Shown here in pieces: positions 15,673 to 23,819 of a DNA stretch of 64,000 nt. This DNA is from Palsa-504 sp963808615. Lineage in GTDB: Bacteria > Actinomycetota > Actinomycetes > Streptosporangiales > Streptosporangiaceae. A model generated the notes under the pieces. The model was given only the letters and a program-made list of their open reading frames with translations, ran no database searches and was not told the DNA's origin. The stretch is from NCBI GenBank assembly GCA_963808615.1, contig CAWEGV010000012.1:1641887-1705886 (forward strand), in the 5' to 3' direction. How positions within the stretch are numbered: position 1 is the first letter of the stretch; each line of letters starts with the position of its first letter. The position numbers and the translations under genes were made by a program.

Positions 15673-16421
15673 CCACACGTTACGACTGCCGGGACCCGGG
15701 GGAGCGCACCGCGGGAATCGACGCTGCCGTGGCCGCGGCGCGGGCCGGCGAGCTGGTCGTGCTGCCCACGGACACGGTGTACGGCATCGGCGCGGACGCG
15801 TTCATCCCCGCCGCCGTCACCACCATGCTGGCCGCCAAGGGCCGGGGCCGGAACATGCCGCCGCCCGTGCTGGTCGGCACCGCCCGGGCCGCCGCGGCGC
15901 TGGTGGACGACCTCGGGGCGTTCGGGCAGGCCCTGATCGACGAGTTCTGGCCGGGCGGGCTCACCCTGGTGTTCCGGGCCAGCCCGACGCTGCTGTGGGA
16001 CCTGGGCGACACCAAGGGCACGGTAGCCCTCCGGATGCCGCTGCACTCGGTCGCGCTGGAGGTGCTGAAGCGGACCGGCCCGCTCGCCGTGTCCAGCGCC
16101 AACCGGACCGGCCAGCCGTCGGCCGCCACCGCCGACGAGGCGCAGCAGCAGCTGGGCGAGGCGGTCTCGGTCTATCTCGACGACGGGCCGAGCTCCGGGA
16201 CCGTCCCGTCAACCATCGTCGACCTGACCGGCGCGGTACCCACCCTGCTCCGCGCCGGGGCGGTCTCCGTGGACCGGCTGCGTACGGTGGTGTCGGTCGT
16301 GGCCGACGACGAGTATGCGGCCGCGGGTACGGACACCGCCGCGGACACCAAGCCCGCGGCACCGCACCCACTGGAGGACCGCGCCGACGCGCCGGCCAGC
16401 AAGCGGCCCTCCGGGGCGTAG
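15669..16421 (+). CDS. L-threonylcarbamoyladenylate synthase (Sua5/YwlC/TsaC family)
   Basis: It makes threonylcarbamoyl-AMP from threonine, bicarbonate and ATP for the t6A37 modification of tRNAs that read ANN codons. The 250-residue protein has the YrdC-like fold: GELVVLPTDTVYGIGADAF, AAKGRGRNMPPPVLV, FWPGGLTLVF, VALRMPLH and AVSSANRTGQPSA. The C-terminal 40 or so residues are a low-complexity tail, not a Sua5 second domain, so it is the short type. Start ATG 15669 overlaps prmC by 4 bases; prmC-Sua5 is a common pair. Confidence 0.94.
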   Translation: MTTRYDCRDPGERTAGIDAAVAAARAGELVVLPTDTVYGIGADAFIPAAVTTMLAAKGRGRNMPPPVLVGTARAAAALVDDLGAFGQALIDEFWPGGLTLVFRASPTLLWDLGDTKGTVALRMPLHSVALEVLKRTGPLAVSSANRTGQPSAATADEAQQQLGEAVSVYLDDGPSSGTVPSTIVDLTGAVPTLLRAGAVSVDRLRTVVSVVADDEYAAAGTDTAADTKPAAPHPLEDRADAPASKRPSGA

Positions 16422-16480
16422 CGAGGTGCCATAGAGTGACCGTAATGAAACCTGATCCCATCCCGATCCGCTGAGGCGGC

Positions 16481-18106
16481 ATGCACGAGTACGCCCTGGT
16501 CTTGCTCGTCACGGCAGCGGTGACCTACCTGCTCACCCCGCTGGTGCGGCGGGTCGCGATCGTGACCCACACCATGCACGAGCCCCGGGCCCGGGATGTC
16601 CACACCCAGCCGACGCCGCTCCTGGGTGGCCTGGCCATGTACGGCGGGCTCATCGCGGGACTGATCCTCGCCGGCCGGCTGATCTCCCTGCAGGATCCGT
16701 TCGCCTCCGCCGGGTCGAGGACTGCGGCGGGGCTGCTGCTGGCCGGCGGCCTGCTGGTCGTGATCGGGTTCATCGATGACCGGTGGGGGCTCAGCGCGGT
16801 CAGCAAGCTGGCCGGCCAGGTGGCCGCGGGCGGCCTCCTGGTCTGGAGCGGCCAGTCGCTGCCGTGGGTGCCGATGCCCAGCGGCGGCGTGTTCTCGCTG
16901 GAGCCGGACCTGAGCGTGACGCTCACCATCGGCCTCGTCGTGGTCACCATCAACGCGATCAACTTCATCGACGGCCTGGACGGGCTCGCGGCCGGCATCG
17001 TCGCCGTGGCCGCGCTGTCCTTCCTGGCCTACTCCTACACGCTCATCCAGACCATCGGCAGCGCGTCGCAGTCGCTGCCCGCGGTCTCATCGGCGCTGCT
17101 GGCCGGCATGTGCCTCGGGTTCCTGCCGCACAACTTCTATCCGGCCCGGATCTTCATGGGCGACATCGGCTCGAGCCTGCTCGGCCTGATGCTGGCCTAC
17201 TTGCCGATCTCAAGCACCGCCTCGCTCGACCCGGCCCTGCTGACCAACTACGCGCAACCGCACACCCTGGACCGGTACCCGACGTTCCTCCCGCTGCTGG
17301 TACCCGCCGCGATTTTCGTCATCCCGTACGCGGACCTGATGTTCGCGATCATCCGGCGGACCCGGGCCGGCAAGCCGCTGATGGCCGCCGACCGGCAGCA
17401 CCTGCACCACCGGGTGCTCAACATCGGCCATTCCTACCGGCAGAGCGTCCTGATCATGTATCTGTGGGCGGCGCTGTTCTCGGCCGCCGTGGTCTCGCTG
17501 TCCGTGGTGCGGACCCGCCTGGTCGTGCTCGAGGCGGCCACGGTGATCGCCGTGCTCACCCTGCTGCCCGTCACGATGCCCCGGCTGCGCCCGTGGCGGC
17601 TGGCCCGCACCAGCCGCGTGGCCGTCCCGGCCGCCGCGTCACGTGCTGTGGCCGCGTCCTCCAGAACCGCTGGTGCCCGGGCGGCCGGTCAGGCCTTCAA
17701 CGGCGCACCGCCGTCCGCTTCGCCGTTCCAGCCCGCCCCGTTCCCCGACGCCGCCCCGTTCCCGGATGCCGCCCCGTTCGCGGACGCTCCCCCGCTCCCG
17801 GCTGCTGCCCCGCTCCCGGCTGCCTCGCTCCTGGGCACAACCCCGCTCCCGGGCGATCAACTGCCGCACGCGGGCCGTCTCCCGGGGACCGAACCTGCCG
17901 GCCCCTTCGGGCCGGGATACCCGGTTGCTCCCGTGAACCCGTTCGCAGGCCCCCACGAGCAGCCCGCCAACGGCCACCTCGCCTATCCGGACCCGTTGTC
18001 CGCTTCGGACCCCTTCCCAGGTCCCGGGCCTGCCGCCGCGGACGGGGCACCCGACGGCCCCGACCCTCGCTCCCGGGCCAAGCACCGGGACATGCGGCCG
18101 CGGTAG
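16481..18106 (+). CDS. Polyprenyl-phosphate GlcNAc-1-phosphate transferase (WecA-like) with Pro/Ala-rich tail
   Basis: A membrane enzyme of the MraY/WecA family that moves a sugar-1-phosphate from a UDP-sugar to a polyprenyl phosphate, starting a cell-wall or teichoic-acid linker. There are about ten membrane helices in residues 1-375. Motifs: DDRWGL (cytosolic Asp pair), NFIDGLDGLAAG (catalytic Asp region), FMGDIGSSLLG, and the basic HLHHRVLNIGHS near the end of the core. Residues about 380-541 are a Pro/Ala tail with imperfect (A/P)APFPDAAPF-type repeats, much longer than in relatives and probably disordered. In mycobacteria the equivalent gene also sits just before the atp operon. Confidence 0.88.
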   Translation: MHEYALVLLVTAAVTYLLTPLVRRVAIVTHTMHEPRARDVHTQPTPLLGGLAMYGGLIAGLILAGRLISLQDPFASAGSRTAAGLLLAGGLLVVIGFIDDRWGLSAVSKLAGQVAAGGLLVWSGQSLPWVPMPSGGVFSLEPDLSVTLTIGLVVVTINAINFIDGLDGLAAGIVAVAALSFLAYSYTLIQTIGSASQSLPAVSSALLAGMCLGFLPHNFYPARIFMGDIGSSLLGLMLAYLPISSTASLDPALLTNYAQPHTLDRYPTFLPLLVPAAIFVIPYADLMFAIIRRTRAGKPLMAADRQHLHHRVLNIGHSYRQSVLIMYLWAALFSAAVVSLSVVRTRLVVLEAATVIAVLTLLPVTMPRLRPWRLARTSRVAVPAAASRAVAASSRTAGARAAGQAFNGAPPSASPFQPAPFPDAAPFPDAAPFADAPPLPAAAPLPAASLLGTTPLPGDQLPHAGRLPGTEPAGPFGPGYPVAPVNPFAGPHEQPANGHLAYPDPLSASDPFPGPGPAAADGAPDGPDPRSRAKHRDMRPR

Positions 18107-18563
18107 GCACTCAGGCCGGGCGTCGTGCCACCTCATCTTTACCCTCTCTTTGCCAAAGTAGCGCGGGCTGCGCAGCGCCGATGAGGCTCTGTGGCGCACG
18201 CTGCGGGTCTCCGCTGCCCTCAGAAATGCCTAGGTAGAGCGGTACTTTTCCAGACCAGGACGCCGACCGGGCCGCTCCCGGAGCCTGGGCGGGGGCGGAG
18301 GGCACGCATGACACCGGGCCGGAGGCGAGCGCGGCTCCGAAGTTAGTCATAGATTGTTAGCCATCAGGTAAAGACAGAGTCAAGAACTTTGTGATATCTT
18401 TCACGAGCAGCCCCTCTTCGGCAAAGCAGAGGCCCGTGATACGTTTCGTAAACCTAACCGGATACCAGCACCGGAACCGCGGTGCGGCGACCAGCTCCGG
18501 CAAGGAACGCGGGGCCCGCTCCCGCGTCTGCGTAGTTGCTGTCGACCCCCCAGGAGCCATGTA
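18107..18563 (+). promoter_or_regulatory. Intergenic region upstream of the ATP synthase cluster
   Basis: No gene is seen here. The stretch 18340-18470 is markedly AT-richer than its surroundings and is the likely promoter zone of the atp operon. It holds TACGTTTCGTA at 18440-18450 (an inverted repeat) and GTGATATCTTTCAC near 18391 (imperfect inverted repeat). No -35/-10 pair could be fixed with confidence. Confidence 0.45.
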
Positions 18564-18983
18564 ATGCTGGCGAAGTACGCCATCATCATCAGGCGCGCCG
18601 GAGCCGTGACGGCAGCCGCCGCGGTGATCATGGTCGCCGTGTGCGCCGCCCTGGCGGGCACCAAGGGCCTGGTCGGCGCGCTGATCGGGGTGGCTATCGT
18701 CGCCGTGTTCTTCGGCATCAGCGTGCTGGTGGTGGGCTGGGCCGCGCGGATCAGCCCGCAGGCCATGATGGTGGCTGCGCTGGTCACCTACGTGGTCAAG
18801 ATCCTGGTTCTCGCCGTCGTCGTCTCCGCGCTCAACGGGACGACCGCGTTCAGCACCCGGGCTCTGGGCTTCACCGCGATCGGCTGCATCCTGGTCTGGA
18901 GCGCTACGCAGGTCATCATGACGGCCAGGCTCAAGATGCTGTACGTCGAGCCACAACAGACAGCGGCGCGACGAGGCGGGTGA
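18564..18983 (+). CDS. ATP synthase accessory membrane protein (AtpI-like, four helices)
   Basis: A 139-residue protein with four hydrophobic segments, about residues 10-32, 35-58, 65-88 and 100-120. It lies at the head of the atp operon where actinobacteria have an AtpI-like gene, thought to help c-ring assembly or magnesium supply. Assignment rests on position and topology; there are no catalytic motifs. AGGAG lies 7 bases before ATG 18564. An overlapping ATGTAATG places a minimal start-stop pair at 18559 in the ribosome-site spacer. Confidence 0.75.
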   Translation: MLAKYAIIIRRAGAVTAAAAVIMVAVCAALAGTKGLVGALIGVAIVAVFFGISVLVVGWAARISPQAMMVAALVTYVVKILVLAVVVSALNGTTAFSTRALGFTAIGCILVWSATQVIMTARLKMLYVEPQQTAARRGG

Positions 18984-18984
18984 G

Positions 18985-19341
18985 ATGAGCGGCAACGGGA
19001 ACAGGGCTATCACGAGATCCACCAGGAAGACCATCGCGGCCGAAGGCCGGGCTCAGGGCCTGGACATCGGCTGGACGGTGTTTGGTTACCTGGTGGGCGG
19101 GATGCTCGCCTATGGCCTCATCGGCTGGCTGATCGGCCGGGCGGTCCACGTCCCGCTGCTGTTCCCGGTCGGCATGCTGATCGGCCTGGCCATCTCTATC
19201 GGTTACATCATTTACCGCTACGGCAAGCAGGGAGCGGTGGAGCAGGCCCAGGGGGGTTATAGGGGGGACGGGCAGTCTCCCCTATACCGGGGGGTCCCCG
19301 TGGGGCCGTCCCCCGGGGGAAGACAGGGAGATGACCGGTGA
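18985..19341 (+). CDS. AtpZ/AtpI family protein, two membrane helices
   Basis: This 118-residue protein has two membrane helices, about residues 31-52 (FGYLVGGMLAYGLIGWLIG) and 58-76, matching the small AtpZ/AtpI proteins found before atpB. After YRYGKQGAVEQAQ the C-terminus (about 30 residues, Gly/Pro/Arg) is encoded entirely by G-run repeat copy D, so the original tail has been replaced or lengthened. It starts 1 base after the previous stop and overlaps atpB by 4 bases (GTGA). Confidence 0.8.
   Translation: MSGNGNRAITRSTRKTIAAEGRAQGLDIGWTVFGYLVGGMLAYGLIGWLIGRAVHVPLLFPVGMLIGLAISIGYIIYRYGKQGAVEQAQGGYRGDGQSPLYRGVPVGPSPGGRQGDDR
19251..19320 (-). repeat. G-run/C-run palindromic repeat, copy D (AtpZ-like gene end), reversed
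   Basis: It has the opposite orientation to copies A-C. It contains a 12-position hairpin, TATAGGGGGGAC with GTCTCCCCTATA (one G.T pair), around GGGCA, the complement of the TGCCC loop of copy B, followed by GGGGCCGTCCCCC, the complement of the shared GGGGGACG motif. It ends about 17 bases before atpB. Confidence 0.75.
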
Positions 19342-20153
19342 CCGGTGACGTTCAGCTAGTCGCGGCCCCCGCGGGCGAGGGATGCCACCTGTTCAGCGGC
19401 TGCGGCTTCCCTGGGCCTGGGCTGCAGAGCTTCGACTACAAGCCGCTGTTCAGCATCGGCTCGTTCCACTTCACCAAGCCGATGCTGATCGCGGTGATCT
19501 GCGCCGCCCTGGTGATCGCCTTCTTCTGGGCCGCGTTCTGGAAGCCGAAGATCATCCCGCGCGGCGTGCAGAACATCGGCGAGATCGGCATCCTGCTGGT
19601 TCGCGACCAGATCCTGCGGCCGTCACTCGGCAAGCGGGGCGACTCGTACCTGCCGTTCCTGTGCGCGCTGTTCTTCTACATCTGGATCATGAACCTGATG
19701 GAGCTCATCCCGGCCTTGCAGTTCCCGGCGATGTCCCGCATCGGCTTCGTCTGGCCGCTCGTGGCCATGGTCTACCTGCTCTACCTGTACCTGGGCTTCA
19801 AGAATCAGGGCTTTCCCGGCTACATCAAGAACATGATCCCCTGGGACGTGCCGAAGTTCGTCCTGATCATCCTGATCCCGATCGAGCTGGCCAGGTTCTT
19901 CATCGTCCAGCCGTTCACCCTCGGCGTCCGGCTGTTCGCGAACATGTTCGCCGGGCACCTGCTGCTGCTGATCTTCATCCTCTCGAGCTGGTACCTGGCC
20001 GGCCTGGGGATCGGGCTGCTCTTCGCCGCGGGCTCGGCCTTCATGGTGTTCTTCGTCTTCCTGCTCGAGTTCTTGATCGACCTGCTGCAGGCGTTCATCT
20101 TCACCACGCTGACCGCCGTCTACATCGCCAGTTCGCTGGAGGCGGCACATTGA
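19338..20153 (+). CDS. atpB: ATP synthase Fo subunit a
   Basis: Subunit a forms the two proton half-channels against the c-ring. It has 271 residues and five to six membrane helices. The essential Arg is in TLGVRLFANMFAGHLLLL, with the conserved Glu and His positions nearby, and the C-terminal helix holds FLLEFLIDLLQAFIFTTLTAVYI. The GTG start overlaps the stop of the AtpZ-like gene. First core subunit of the operon atpB-E-F-H-A-G-D-C. Confidence 0.96.
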   Translation: MTGDVQLVAAPAGEGCHLFSGCGFPGPGLQSFDYKPLFSIGSFHFTKPMLIAVICAALVIAFFWAAFWKPKIIPRGVQNIGEIGILLVRDQILRPSLGKRGDSYLPFLCALFFYIWIMNLMELIPALQFPAMSRIGFVWPLVAMVYLLYLYLGFKNQGFPGYIKNMIPWDVPKFVLIILIPIELARFFIVQPFTLGVRLFANMFAGHLLLLIFILSSWYLAGLGIGLLFAAGSAFMVFFVFLLEFLIDLLQAFIFTTLTAVYIASSLEAAH

Positions 20154-20217
20154 CCCGCCGTACCTACGACCATCCGGCGGGACGAGCCGCCGGTCCGACG
20201 ACGTAAAGGACTGATCT

Positions 20218-20481
20218 ATGTCTCTTGCTGCCACTCTGGCCGCCTCTTCCTCCTCCCCGACCCAGCTGATCATCAACTTCGGCGCGGTCGGCTACGGTCT
20301 CGCGGCCATCGGCCCCGGCATCGGCATCGGCCTGGTCTTCGGCCACGCCATCGAGGCGATGGCCCGCCAGCCCGAGGCCACCGGCCGGATCTCGCTGTAC
20401 ATGTGGATCGGGTTCTCGCTGACCGAGGCGCTCGCGCTGATCGGGCTGGTGGCCCCGTTCATCTTCCACGCCGCCGGTTAA
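20218..20481 (+). CDS. atpE: ATP synthase Fo subunit c
   Basis: This 87-residue hairpin protein forms the rotor ring. Helix 1 carries the glycine pattern GLAAIGPGIGIGLVFG, the polar loop is RQP (residues 50-52), and the proton-binding carboxylate is Glu70 in WIGFSLTEALALIG. The ligand set of sodium-type rings is not seen, so it should be proton-driven. AAAGGA precedes the ATG. The first 15 residues are Ser/Ala-rich, slightly longer than usual. Confidence 0.97.
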   Translation: MSLAATLAASSSSPTQLIINFGAVGYGLAAIGPGIGIGLVFGHAIEAMARQPEATGRISLYMWIGFSLTEALALIGLVAPFIFHAAG

Positions 20482-20501
20482 AGCGCGGAGGTGACCGCAT
20501 T

Positions 20502-21023
20502 ATGTACCTAGCGCAAGGGTCGGAAAACCCGCTCATTCCCACCTTGCCCGAGTTCATCATCGGGACGATCGTGTTCCTGATCGTGTTCGGCGCGCTGGCC
20601 AGGGTGCTGATGCCCAGGATCCAGCAGACGCTGGCGCAGCGCACCGAGATGATCGAGGGCGGTTTGGCCCGGTCGGAGGAAGCCCAAGCCGAGGCCAACC
20701 AGCTGCTCGAGCAGTACCGGCAGCAGCTGGCCGAGGCCAGGCACGAGGCGGCCAGGCTGCGCGAGGAAGCCAGGGAGCAGGGCGCACAGATCATCGCCGA
20801 GATGCGCGAGCAGGCCCAGGCGGAGGCACGCCGGGTGACCGAGGCCGCGCAGGCTCAGATCGAGGCCGAGCGGCAGCAGGCTCTGACCTCGCTGCGCGCG
20901 GAGGTGGGGGCGCTCGCGACCGAGCTGGCCGGCCGGATCGTGGGCGAGTCGCTGGCCGACGAGGCCCGGCAGAGCCGGATGGTAGACAGGTTCCTCTCCG
21001 AGCTGGAGGTGTCCAGCCAGTGA
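20502..21023 (+). CDS. atpF: ATP synthase Fo subunit b
   Basis: A 173-residue stator protein: one membrane helix (about residues 18-40, FIIGTIVFLIVFGALARVLMP), then a long Ala/Glu/Arg coiled coil that bridges to subunit delta. I chose ATG 20502, with GGAGGTG 7 bases upstream; an upstream extension of the frame to 20403 overlaps atpE and has no support. Confidence 0.94.
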   Translation: MYLAQGSENPLIPTLPEFIIGTIVFLIVFGALARVLMPRIQQTLAQRTEMIEGGLARSEEAQAEANQLLEQYRQQLAEARHEAARLREEAREQGAQIIAEMREQAQAEARRVTEAAQAQIEAERQQALTSLRAEVGALATELAGRIVGESLADEARQSRMVDRFLSELEVSSQ

Positions 21024-21116
21024 GCGGCGGCACCGCGATGCGAGCCGGCTTGACCGGCGCTGCCACCACGGCCCGTTCGGGAAAAATCTCCCACGCACCC
21101 TCAGGAGGCGACCGGC

Positions 21117-21932
21117 GTGCGCGGTACGAGTAGAGCCTCGTTCGCCGACCTCACCGAGCGGCTGACGGACGAAGGCGCCATGAGCGCCCGCACCGCGACC
21201 AGGCTCGGTGATGAGCTGTTCGCGGTGGTCGGGCTGCTCGACACCGAGCACGGCCTGCGGCGCGCCCTGTCCGATCCGGGCAAGCCCGCGGCGGAGAAGG
21301 GCGCGGTGGTCGGCGCGCTACTCCACGGGAAGGTGACCCAGCGCACCGAGGCCCTGGCGGCGGCGGCGGCCGAATCCAGGTGGGCCAGCCCGGGTGACAT
21401 GGTGGACGCGATCGAACAGCTCGCCATCGAGGCGATGGTTCTGGCCGCGGACGCGGACAACGGCCTCGACGAGCTGGAGGACGGGCTGTTCAGGTTCGGC
21501 CGGGTGGTCGCCGGTCAGCCGGACCTCCGGGCCGCGCTGGCCGATACCTCGCTGCCCGCGGACCGCAAGGGCGACCTGCTCGACGCCCTGCTCGACGGCA
21601 AGGTCGCGGCGGTGACCCTGCGCCTGATCAGGCAGATGGTCATGCATCCGCGGGGCCGGTCGCTGACCGCCGCCCTGGACCTGTGCGCCGGAATAGCGGC
21701 CCGGCGCCGGGAGCAGCTGATCGCTGTGGTGCGCTCGGCGGTCGAGCTGTCCGCTGCCCAGCGGCGGCGGCTCGCCCGGGCCCTGGCCGCCTCCTACGGG
21801 CACGATGTTCACCTGAATGTCGTCATTGATCCCTCGGTGGTGGGTGGAATGTCCGTCCAGATCGGGGATGAGCTTATAGACGGGACTACGGCCAGCCGAC
21901 TGGCCGAAGTCCGGCGCAAGCTGGCGGGCTGA
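21117..21932 (+). CDS. atpH: ATP synthase F1 subunit delta
   Basis: Delta clamps the b-stalk to the top of F1. At 271 residues it is the long actinobacterial form (Escherichia coli delta has 177). The OSCP-like conserved end is VVIDPSVVGGMSVQIGDELIDGT. GTG 21117 is 8 bases after AGGAGG. It starts 93 bases after atpF. The longer N-terminal half is known in actinobacteria to be delta-specific sequence, not a fused b-subunit. Confidence 0.94.
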   Translation: MRGTSRASFADLTERLTDEGAMSARTATRLGDELFAVVGLLDTEHGLRRALSDPGKPAAEKGAVVGALLHGKVTQRTEALAAAAAESRWASPGDMVDAIEQLAIEAMVLAADADNGLDELEDGLFRFGRVVAGQPDLRAALADTSLPADRKGDLLDALLDGKVAAVTLRLIRQMVMHPRGRSLTAALDLCAGIAARRREQLIAVVRSAVELSAAQRRRLARALAASYGHDVHLNVVIDPSVVGGMSVQIGDELIDGTTASRLAEVRRKLAG

Positions 21933-22004
21933 CGTGCCAGCAATCGAATCGCCGCGGAAGAACCCGAAGCCGGGAAGACCACCCAACCAGAGACAGGCAG
22001 GACC

Positions 22005-23816
22005 ATGGCTGAGCTGACGATCCGGCCGGAGGAGATCCGGGACGCGCTGGCGCGTTTTGTCCAGGACTATGAGCCGGAAGGCGCCACCCGGGAAGAGATA
22101 GGCACCGTTATCGAGTGCGGCGACGGCATCGCGCGCGTCGAGGGCCTGCCCTCGGCCATGGCCAGCGAGCTGCTCGAGTTCGAGAACGGCGTCAGGGGCC
22201 TGGCGCTCAACCTGGACGTGCGCGAGATCGGCGTCGTCATCCTCGGCGAGTTCAGTGAGATCGAAGAGGGCCAGCAGGTCAAGCGGACCGGCGAGATCCT
22301 CTCCGTGCCGGTCGGCGACGCCTTCCTCGGCCGCGTGGTCGGGGCGCTCGGCGAGCCGCTGGACGGCAAGGGGCCGATCGAGACCACCGAGCTGCGCGAG
22401 CTGGAGACCCAGGCGCCGTCGGTGGTGCAGCGCCAGCCGGTGAAGGAGCCGCTGCAGACCGGCATCAAGGCCATCGACGCGATGACCGCGATCGGCCGGG
22501 GCCAGCGCCAGCTGATCATCGGCGACCGGCAGACCGGGAAGACCGCGATCGCCATCGACGCCATCATCAACCAGCGTACGAACTGGGAGTCGGGCGACGA
22601 GAAGCTCAAGGTCCGCTGCGTCTACGTCGCGGTGGGCCAGAGGGGCTCGACGATTGCCTCGGTGCGCGGCGCGCTGGAGGAAGCGGGCGCCATGGAGTAC
22701 ACCACGATCGTGGCCGCGCCGGCCTCCGACCCGGCTGGCTACAAGTACATCGCGCCGTACACCGGCTCGGCCATCGGCCAGTACTGGATGTATCAGGGCA
22801 AGCACGCGCTGATCATCTTCGACGACCTCTCCAAGCAGGCCGAGGCGTACCGGGCGATCTCGCTGCTGCTGCGCAGGCCTCCGGGCCGCGAGGCGTACCC
22901 GGGCGACGTGTTCTACCTGCACTCGCGGCTGCTCGAACGGTGCGCCAAGCTGTCCGACGACCTGGGCGGCGGCTCGCTGACCGGGCTGCCCATCGTCGAG
23001 ACCAAGGCCAACGACATCTCCGCCTACATCCCGACCAATGTCATCTCCATTACCGACGGGCAGATCTACCTCGAGGCCGACCTGTTCAACGCGGGCGTCC
23101 GGCCCGCCATCAACGTCGGCCGCTCGGTGTCCCGGGTCGGCGGCAACGCGCAGATCAAGGCGATGAAGAAGGTGGCCGGGACCCTGCGGCTCTCCCTGTC
23201 GCAGTTCCGCGACCTGGAGGCGTTCGCCGCGTTCGCGTCCGACCTCGACGCGGCCTCCCGGGCCCAGCTCGACCGCGGCGCCCGGCTGGTCGAGCTGCTC
23301 AAGCAGCCGCAGTATCAGCCGTTCCCCGTGGAGGACCAGGTCGTGTCGATCTGGGCGGGCGCCGGCGGGTACCTGGACGACGTGCCGCTCGAGGACGTCA
23401 GGCGGTTCGAGACCGACTTCCTGGACTCCCTCAGGCGGCAGCACGCCGGCGTCCTCCAGGCCATCAAGGAGACCCTCGACCTGCCCGAGGAGACGGTCAC
23501 CGCGCTCAAGGACGCCATCGAGGACTTCCGCCGTAACTTCGAGACCAGCTCTGGCGAGCTGCTCGTGGGCGAGGACGAGCAGGCCGAAGCGCTGGAAAGC
23601 GAGGGAAAGGAAACCATCGCCAGGCGCCGTCCGGCGCCGCAGGAGGCAGAGGCAGGCCCGGCGGAGCAGGAGTCAGAGGCAGGCCCGGCGGAGCAGGAGT
23701 CAGAGGCAGCCCAGTCGCCGCAGGCGGCAGAGGGAGCCTCGTCAGAGCAGCCGAACCAGGCAGCCCAGTCGGGGGAGCCGACCCAGGCGGCACCGCAGCC
23801 GGAGCCGGAGAAGTAG
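22005..23816 (+). CDS. atpA: ATP synthase F1 subunit alpha, with long repeat tail
   Basis: Non-catalytic nucleotide-binding subunit of F1. The nucleotide site is GDRQTGKTAIAIDAI, and the alpha signature PAINVGRSVSRVGG and the arginine finger in this region are intact. At 603 residues it is 50-100 longer than usual. The core ends near residue 543 (ETIARRRP), followed by about 60 residues of Gln/Glu/Ala/Pro including two 9-residue SEAGPAEQE repeats. Mycobacterial alpha also has a C-terminal extension, there shown to restrain ATP hydrolysis; this one is unrelated in sequence as far as I can see. Confidence 0.95.
   Translation: MAELTIRPEEIRDALARFVQDYEPEGATREEIGTVIECGDGIARVEGLPSAMASELLEFENGVRGLALNLDVREIGVVILGEFSEIEEGQQVKRTGEILSVPVGDAFLGRVVGALGEPLDGKGPIETTELRELETQAPSVVQRQPVKEPLQTGIKAIDAMTAIGRGQRQLIIGDRQTGKTAIAIDAIINQRTNWESGDEKLKVRCVYVAVGQRGSTIASVRGALEEAGAMEYTTIVAAPASDPAGYKYIAPYTGSAIGQYWMYQGKHALIIFDDLSKQAEAYRAISLLLRRPPGREAYPGDVFYLHSRLLERCAKLSDDLGGGSLTGLPIVETKANDISAYIPTNVISITDGQIYLEADLFNAGVRPAINVGRSVSRVGGNAQIKAMKKVAGTLRLSLSQFRDLEAFAAFASDLDAASRAQLDRGARLVELLKQPQYQPFPVEDQVVSIWAGAGGYLDDVPLEDVRRFETDFLDSLRRQHAGVLQAIKETLDLPEETVTALKDAIEDFRRNFETSSGELLVGEDEQAEALESEGKETIARRRPAPQEAEAGPAEQESEAGPAEQESEAAQSPQAAEGASSEQPNQAAQSGEPTQAAPQPEPEK
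23649..23706 (+). repeat. 27-bp tandem repeat in the atpA tail
   Basis: Two almost exact 27-base units encode EAGPAEQES-type peptides, with a third partial unit. The unit length keeps frame. Confidence 0.8.
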
Positions 23817-23819
23817 CAG

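Noticed and set aside
13656..21090. Shared CCACGGCCCGTTC about 30-45 bases before prfA (13656) and atpH (21066) as a common regulatory site.
   Set aside because: A 13-base GC-rich match seen twice in 64 kb, with no palindrome and no functional link, is too weak.
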